NCBI GenBank assembly: GCA_021234155.1 | Contig: JAJEKV010000105.1 | Coordinates: 1,211,884 to 1,275,883, forward strand | Direction of reading: 5' to 3' | DNA: 64,000 nt | Origin: Isoetes taiwanensis | Taxonomy: Eukaryota > Streptophyta > Lycopodiopsida > Isoetales > Isoetaceae | In this document: positions 57,868-64,000 of the stretch, in pieces | Numbering within the stretch: the stretch's first letter is position 1 | Layout of the letters: every line of letters starts with the position of its first letter | Program-made: the position numbers and the translations under genes | The notes under the pieces: model-generated | Databases searched by the model: none | Seen by the model: only the letters and a program-made list of their open reading frames with translations | What the model was told of the DNA's origin: nothing

Positions 57868-60800
57868 CTAAACGAGGTGCACCCTGGACTATCATAGTCG
57901 TCGGATCTGTCAATCCTACGGCCCAGATTGTATGTTGGAGCCTCTGGACACCTCTCGTTTCGATTATGCTCAATTATGATTGGGGACGCCTATGATTTTA
58001 AGATGTCGAATACGAGTTTGCCTAAGGTTTTGATGGTATATCGTGCCTCTATACAGTTTCATTTAAGCTTTTAGAATATGAAATACGGGGAGTCGAACCT
58101 CTACTAAAATAACTCAATGTCCTAATAAGACTACTTTAACCAATCTAACTAGTGAGCTAATGTGACTATTTTTTATCTTAAATCTATGTTTTTTTTTTAT
58201 AATAACCCATTGAATTGTTTTAGGGATATGGTCTATGGTTTCAAGAATTATATCTATATCAAATCCCCCCAACCCCTCATTATTTTGCTACATATTCTAA
58301 ACGAGGTGCACCACTGGACTATCATAGTCGCCGGATTTGTCAATCCCTACGGCCCGGTTTGTATGTTGGAGCCTCTGGACACCTCTCGTTTGATTATGCT
58401 CAATTATGATTGGGGGCGCCTATGATTTTAAGATGTCGAATAACGAAGTTTGCCTAAGGTTTTGATGGTATATCGTGCCTCTATACGGTTTCATTTCATT
58501 TAAGCTTTTAGAATATGAAATACGAGGGGATTCGAACCTCTACTAAAAATAACTCAATGTCCTAATAAGACTACTTTAACCAATCTAACTAGTGAGCTAA
58601 TGTGACTATTTTTATCTTAAATCTATGTTTTTTTTTTATAATAACCCATTGAATTGTTTTAGGGATATGGTCTATGGTTTCAAGAATTATATCTATATCA
58701 AATCCCCAAGAACCCCCTCGTTATTTTGCTACATATTCTAAACGAGGTGCACCACGGACTATCATAGTCGTTTGGATCATCAATCCTACGGCCCAGATTG
58801 TATGTTGGAGCCTCTGGACACCTCTCGTTTGATTATGCTCAATTATGATTGGGGGCGCCTATGATTTTAAGATGTCGAATCTGAGTTTGCCTAAGGTTTT
58901 GATGGTATATCGTGCCTCTATACTGAGTTTCATTTAAGCTTTTAGAATATGAAATACTGGGGATTCAACCTCTACTAAAAATAACTCAATGTCCTAATAA
59001 GACTACTTTAACCAATCTAACTAGTGAGCTAATGTGACTATTTTTTATCTTAAATCTATGTTTTTTTTTATATAACCCATTGAATTGTTTTAGGGATATG
59101 GTCTATGGTTTCAAGAATTATATCTATATCAAATCCCCCCCAACCCCCGTTATTTTGCTACATATTCTAAACGAGGTGCACCTGGACTATCATAGTCGCC
59201 GGATCTGTCAATCCCTACGGCCCAGTTGTATGTTGGAGCCTCGGACACCTCTCGTTTCGATTATGCTCAATTATGATTAGGGGCGCCTATGATTTTAAGA
59301 TGTCAATCTGAGTTTGCCTAAAGGTTTTGATGGTATATCGTGCCTCTATCTGATTTCATTTAAGCTTTTAGAATATGAAATCACGGGGATTCAACCTCTA
59401 CTAAAATAACTCAATGTCCTAATAAGACTACTTTAACCAATCTAACTAGTGAGCTAATGTGACTATTTTTTATCTTAAATCTATGTTTTTTTTTATAATA
59501 ACCCATTGAATTGTTTTTAGGGATATGGTCTATGGTTTCAAGAATTATATCTATATCAAATCCCCACCGCAACCCCAAGTTATTTTGCTACATATTCTAA
59601 ACGAGGTGCACCTGGACTATCATAGTCGCCGGATCTCATCAATCCCACGGCCCAGATTGTATGTTGGAGCCTCTGGACACCTCTCGTTTTGATTATCCTC
59701 AATTATGATTGGGGGCGCTATGATTTTAAGATGTCAATACGAGTTTGCCTAAGGTTTTGATGGTATATCGTGCCTCTATCTGAGTTTCATTTAAGCTTTT
59801 AGAATATGAAATAGAGGATTCAACCTCTACTAAAATAACTCAATGTCCTAATAAGACTACTTTAACCAATCTAACTAGTGAGCTAATGTGACTATTTTTT
59901 TTATCTTAAATCTATGTTTTTTTTATAATAACCCATTGAATTGTTTTAGGATATGGTCTATGGTTTCAAGAATTATATCTATATCAAATCCCCTCGCAAC
60001 CCCCTGTTATTTTGCTACATATTCTAAGCGAGGTGCACCACGGACTATCATAGTCGTCGGATCTACGTCAATCCTACGGCCCGGATTGTATGTTGGAGCC
60101 TCGGACACCTCGTTTTAGATTATGCTCAATTATGATTGGGGACTTATGATTTTAAGATGTCAATCTGAGAGTTTTGCCTAAGGTTTTGATGGTATATCGT
60201 TGCCTCTATACGAGTTTCATTTAAGCTTTTAGAATATGAAATACGGGGAGTCGAACCTCTACTAAAATAACTCAATGTCCTAATAAGACTACTTTAACCA
60301 ATCTAACTAGTGAGCTAATGTGACTATTTTTTTATCTTAAATCTATGTTTTTTTTTTTTTCATAATAACCCATTGAATTGTTTTAGGGATATGGTCTATG
60401 GTTTCAAGAATTATATCTATATCAAATCCCCGCAACCCCTTTATTTTGCTACATATTCTAAACGAGGTGCACCCTGGACTATCATAGTCGTCGGATCTGT
60501 CAATCCTACGGCCCAGATTGTATGTTGGAGCCTCTGGACACCTCTCGTTTCGATTATGCTCAATTATGATTGGGGACGCCTATGATTTTAAGATGTCGAA
60601 TACGAGTTTGCCTAAGGTTTTGATGGTATATCGTGCCTCTATACAGTTTCATTTAAGCTTTTAGAATATGAAATACGGGGAGTCGAACCTCTACTAAAAT
60701 AACTCAATGTCCTAATAAGACTACTTTAACCAATCTAACTAGTGAGCTAATGTGACTATTTTTTATCTTAAATCTATGTTTTTTTTTTATAATAACCCAT

Positions 60801-63800
60801 TGAATTGTTTTAGGGATATGGTCTATGGTTTCAAGAATTATATCTATATCAAATCCCCCTGCAACCCCCTGTTATTTTGCTACATATTCTAAACGAGGTG
60901 CACCCTGGACTATCATAGTCGTCGGATCTGTCAATCCTACGGCCCAGATTGTATGTTGGAGCCTCTGGACACCTCTCGTTTCGATTATGCTCAATTATGA
61001 TTGGGGACGCCTATGATTTTAAGATGTCGAATACGAGTTTGCCTAAGGTTTTGATGGTATATCGTGCCTCTATACAGTTTCATTTCATTTAAGCTTTTAG
61101 AATATGAAATACGGGGATTCGAACCTCTACTAAAATAACTCAATGTCCTAATAAGACTACTTTAACCAATCTAACTAGTGAGCTAATGTGACTATTTTTT
61201 ATCTTAAATCTATGTTTTTTTTTTATAATAACCCATTGAATTGTTTTAGGGATATGGTCTATGGTTTCAAGAATTATATCTATATCAAATCCCCCTGCAA
61301 CCCCCTGTTATTTTGCTACATATTCTAAACGAGGTGCACCCTGGACTATCATAGTCGTCGGATCTGTCAATCCTACGGCCCAGATTGTATGTTGGAGCCT
61401 CTGGACACCTCTCGTTTCGATTATGCTCAATTATGATTGGGGACGCCTATGATTTTAAGATGTCGAATACGAGTTTGCCTAAGGTTTTGATGGTATATCG
61501 TGCCTCTATACAGTTTCATTTAAGCTTTTAGAATATGAAATACGGGGAGTCGAACCTCTACTAAAATAACTCAATGTCCTAATAAGACTACTTTAACCAA
61601 TCTAACTAGTGAGCTAATGTGACTATTTTTTATCTTAAATCTATGTTTTTTTTTTTATAATAACCCATTGAATTGTTTTAGGGATATGGTCTATGGTTTC
61701 AAGAATTATATCTATATCAAATCCCCCCGCAACCCCTGTTATTTTGCTACATATTCTAAACGAGGTGCACCCTGGACTATCATAGTCGCCGGATCTGTCA
61801 ATCCTACGGCCCGATTGTATGTTGGAGCCTCGGACACCTCTCGTTTCGATTATGCTCAATTATGATTGGGGCGCCTATGATTTTAAGATGTCGAATCTGA
61901 GAGTTTGCCTAAGGTTTTGATGGTATATCGTGCCTCTATCTGATTTTTTCATTTAAGCTTTTAGAATATGAAATCACGAGATTCGAACCTCTACTAAAAT
62001 AACTCAATGTCCTAATAAGACTACTTTAACCAATCTAACTAGTGAGCTAATGTGACTATTTTTTATCGGGATTAAATCTATGTTTTTTTTTTATAATAAC
62101 CCATTGAATTGTTTTAGGGATATGGTCTATGGTTTCGAGAATTATATCTATATCAAATCCCCACGCAACCCCCATTTATTTTGCTACATATTCTAAACGA
62201 GGTGCACCCGGACTATCATAGTCGCCGGATCCGCCAATCCTTTGTATGTTGGAGCCTCTGGACACCTCTCGTTTCGATTATGCTCAATTATGATTGGGGA
62301 CGCCTATGATTTTAAGATGTCGAATACGAGTTTGCCTAAGGTTTTGATGGTATATAAGACCATATACGCTTCATTTAAAGCTTTTAAAATATGAAATACC
62401 CTCTACTAAAATAACTCAATGTCCTAATAAGACTACTTTAACCAATCTAACTAGTGAGCTAATGTGACTATTTTTTTATCTTAAATCTATGTTTTTTTTT
62501 TTTATAATAACCCATTGAATTGTTTTAGTGATATGGTCTATGGTTTCAAGAATTATATCTATATCAAATCCCCCCGCAACCCCTGTTATTTTGCTACATA
62601 TTCTAAACGAGGTGCACCTGGACTATCATAGTCGTCGGATCCACAATCCCACGGCCCGGATTGTATGTTGGAGCCTCTGGACACCTCTCGTTTCGATTAT
62701 GCTCAATTATGATTGGGGGCGCCCTATGATTTTAAGATGTCGAATACGAGTTTGCCTAAGGTTTTGATGGTATATCGTTGCCTCTATACATATTTTCATT
62801 TAAGCTTTTAGAATATGAAATAATGAGGATTCAACCTCTACTAAAATAACTCAATGTCCTAATAAGACTACTTTAACCAATCTAACTAGTGAGCTAATGT
62901 GACTATTTTTATCTTAAATCTATGTTTTTTTTTTTATAATAACCCATTGAATTGTTTTAGGGATATGGTCTATGGTTTCGAGAATTATATCTATATCAAA
63001 TCCCCCTGCACCTAATAAGACTACTTTAACCAATCTAACTAGTGAGCTAATGTGACTATTTTTTATCTTAAATCTATGTTTTTTTTTAATAATAACCCAT
63101 TGAATTGTTTTAGGGATATGGTCTATGGTTTCGAGAATTATATCTATATCAAATCCCCTCAGAACCCCTTATTATTTTGCTACATATTCTAAAACGAGGT
63201 GCACCTGGACTATCATAGTCGTCGGATCATCAATCCTACGGCCCGATTGTATGTTGGAGCCTCTGGACACCTCTCGTTTCGATTATGCTCAATTATGATT
63301 GGGGACGCCTATGATTTTAAGATGTCGAATACGAGTTTGCCTAAGGTTTTGATGGTATATCGTGCCTCTATACAGTTTCATTTAAGCTTTTAAAATATGA
63401 AATACGGGGATTCGAACCTCTACTAAAATAACTCAATGTCCTAATAAGACTACTTTAACCAATCTAACTAGTGAGCTAATGTGACTATTTTTTATCTTAA
63501 ATCTATGTTTTTTTTTTATAATAACCCATTGAATTGTTTTAGTGATATGGTCTATGGTTTCAAGAATTATATCTATATCAAATCCCCCTGCAACCCCCTG
63601 TTATTTTGCTACATATTCTAAACGAGGTGCACCCTGGACTATCATAGTCGTCGGATCTGTCAATCCTACGGCCCAGATTGTATGTTGGAGTCTCTGGACA
63701 CCTCTCATTTCGATTATGCTCAATTATGATTGGGGACGCCTATGATTTTAAGATGTAATACAAGTTTGCCTAAGGTTTTGATGGTATATCGTGCCTCTAT

Positions 63801-64000
63801 ACAGTTTCATTTAAGCTTTTAGAATATGAAATACACGAAATTCGGATTCAACCTCTACTAAAATAACTCAATGTCCTAATAAGACTACTTTAACCAATCT
63901 AACTAGTGAGCTAATGTGACTATTTTTTATCTTAAATCTATGTTTTTTTTTTATAATAACCCATTGAATTGTTTTAGGGATATGGTCTATGGTTTCAAGA
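57858..64000 (-). repeat. Satellite array, ~430-bp units, about 14 copies, continues past the window
   Basis: The phrase GCTACATATTCTAAACGAGG recurs at 57858, 58287, 58728, 59157, 59587, 60014, 60448, 60879, 61315, 61746, 62183, 62593, 63179 and 63608. Spacings are 410-441 bp, except for 586 bp where a shortened unit is inserted (62593 to 63179). All units are head to tail. On the minus strand each unit has a tRNA-like head, a body, and an A-rich tail before the next head. Units at 60448, 60879 and 61315 are nearly identical to each other. Short frames encoding MVYGFKNYIYIKS occur in many units but are broken by indels, so the unit is not coding. Confidence 0.97.
61106..61190 (-). other. tRNA-like head of a satellite unit (representative copy)
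   Basis: On the minus strand this copy has TAGCTCACTAGT at 61185-61174 (Pol III box A TRGCNNARYNGG with about two mismatches). GGTTCGAATCC at 61125-61115 is a perfect match to box B GGTTCGANTCC, ~50 nt downstream. The T-loop portion looks like a tRNA; the acceptor and D stems do not pair properly, so this is a tRNA-derived pseudogene or SINE head and not a functional tRNA. A TTTT run just before box B could act as a weak terminator. Equivalent heads sit in all complete units; box B is intact in about four (for example ~58530, ~61117, ~61979, ~63409). Confidence 0.55.

Noticed and set aside
61106-61190. Functional tRNA genes in each satellite unit
   Set aside because: Box B is good, but the acceptor and D stems do not pair, a T4 run interrupts the gene, and several copies have lost box B; tRNA-derived is the most that can be said.
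58162-63745. Repeated 60-87-codon frames beginning MVYGFKNYIYIKS as a tandem gene family
   Set aside because: They lie inside the satellite unit; indels between copies shift the frame at many places with no sign of coding constraint.
57858-64000. CRISPR-like array
   Set aside because: Units are ~430 bp and conserved throughout, with no short-repeat/unique-spacer pattern, and the genome is eukaryotic.

Overview
This is a gene-poor stretch of a plant nuclear genome. Its two intact genes are a telomere-repeat-binding Myb/histone-H1 protein (TRB/SMH family) and an SCP1/FCP1-like CTD phosphatase, both closest to land-plant families and both with short GT-AG introns. Everything else is AT-rich and dominated by decayed mobile elements, simple repeats and satellite DNA. 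The mix (DUF7869-type elements, pogo/Tigger, a Pif1-helicase Helitron, LINEs with microsatellite tails) suggests a large-genome, probably non-flowering streptophyte such as a fern, lycophyte or bryophyte. That placement is inference; the sequence does not fix the species.

Layout. 0-7 kb: two relics of a DUF7869-type element (0.8-1.6 kb plus strand, 3.2-4.9 kb minus strand) and LINE fragments. 8.3-10.3 kb: the TRB gene, minus strand, six exons, 333 codons plus stop. 10.6-13.4 kb: intergenic DNA with a broken PPR-like fragment. 13.5-17.9 kb: GC-rich islands around a decayed pogo/Tigger transposase (minus). 19.4-23.7 kb: three LINE 3' ends, each ending in the same sequence followed by a different microsatellite. 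25.2-28.6 kb: the phosphatase gene (plus). 28.7-35.1 kb: duplications, a (CATC)n tract and long one-strand purine tracts. 35.7-37.6 kb: a decayed, internally deleted Helitron (minus). 38.9-48.3 kb: unrecognised coding-like fragments and dispersed repeats, including the first copy of an element with long inverted arms. 48.9-57 kb: more LINE ends (one pair forming a near-perfect hairpin), an L1-type zf-RVT fragment, a third DUF7869 relic and the second copy of the inverted-arm element. 57.85-64 kb: a head-to-tail satellite of about 430-bp units that runs off the right edge.

The most unusual structure is the satellite. Read on the minus strand, each unit looks like a SINE: a tRNA-like head with Pol III box A and box B matches, an unrelated body and an A-rich tail. 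The body holds a 26-nt core that recurs, nearly or fully identical, at three distant places in the window and at the junction between the satellite and the inverted-arm element. This links the satellite to dispersed insertions. The two host genes show no operon-like or pathway relation; they are simply the surviving genes in repeat-rich DNA.
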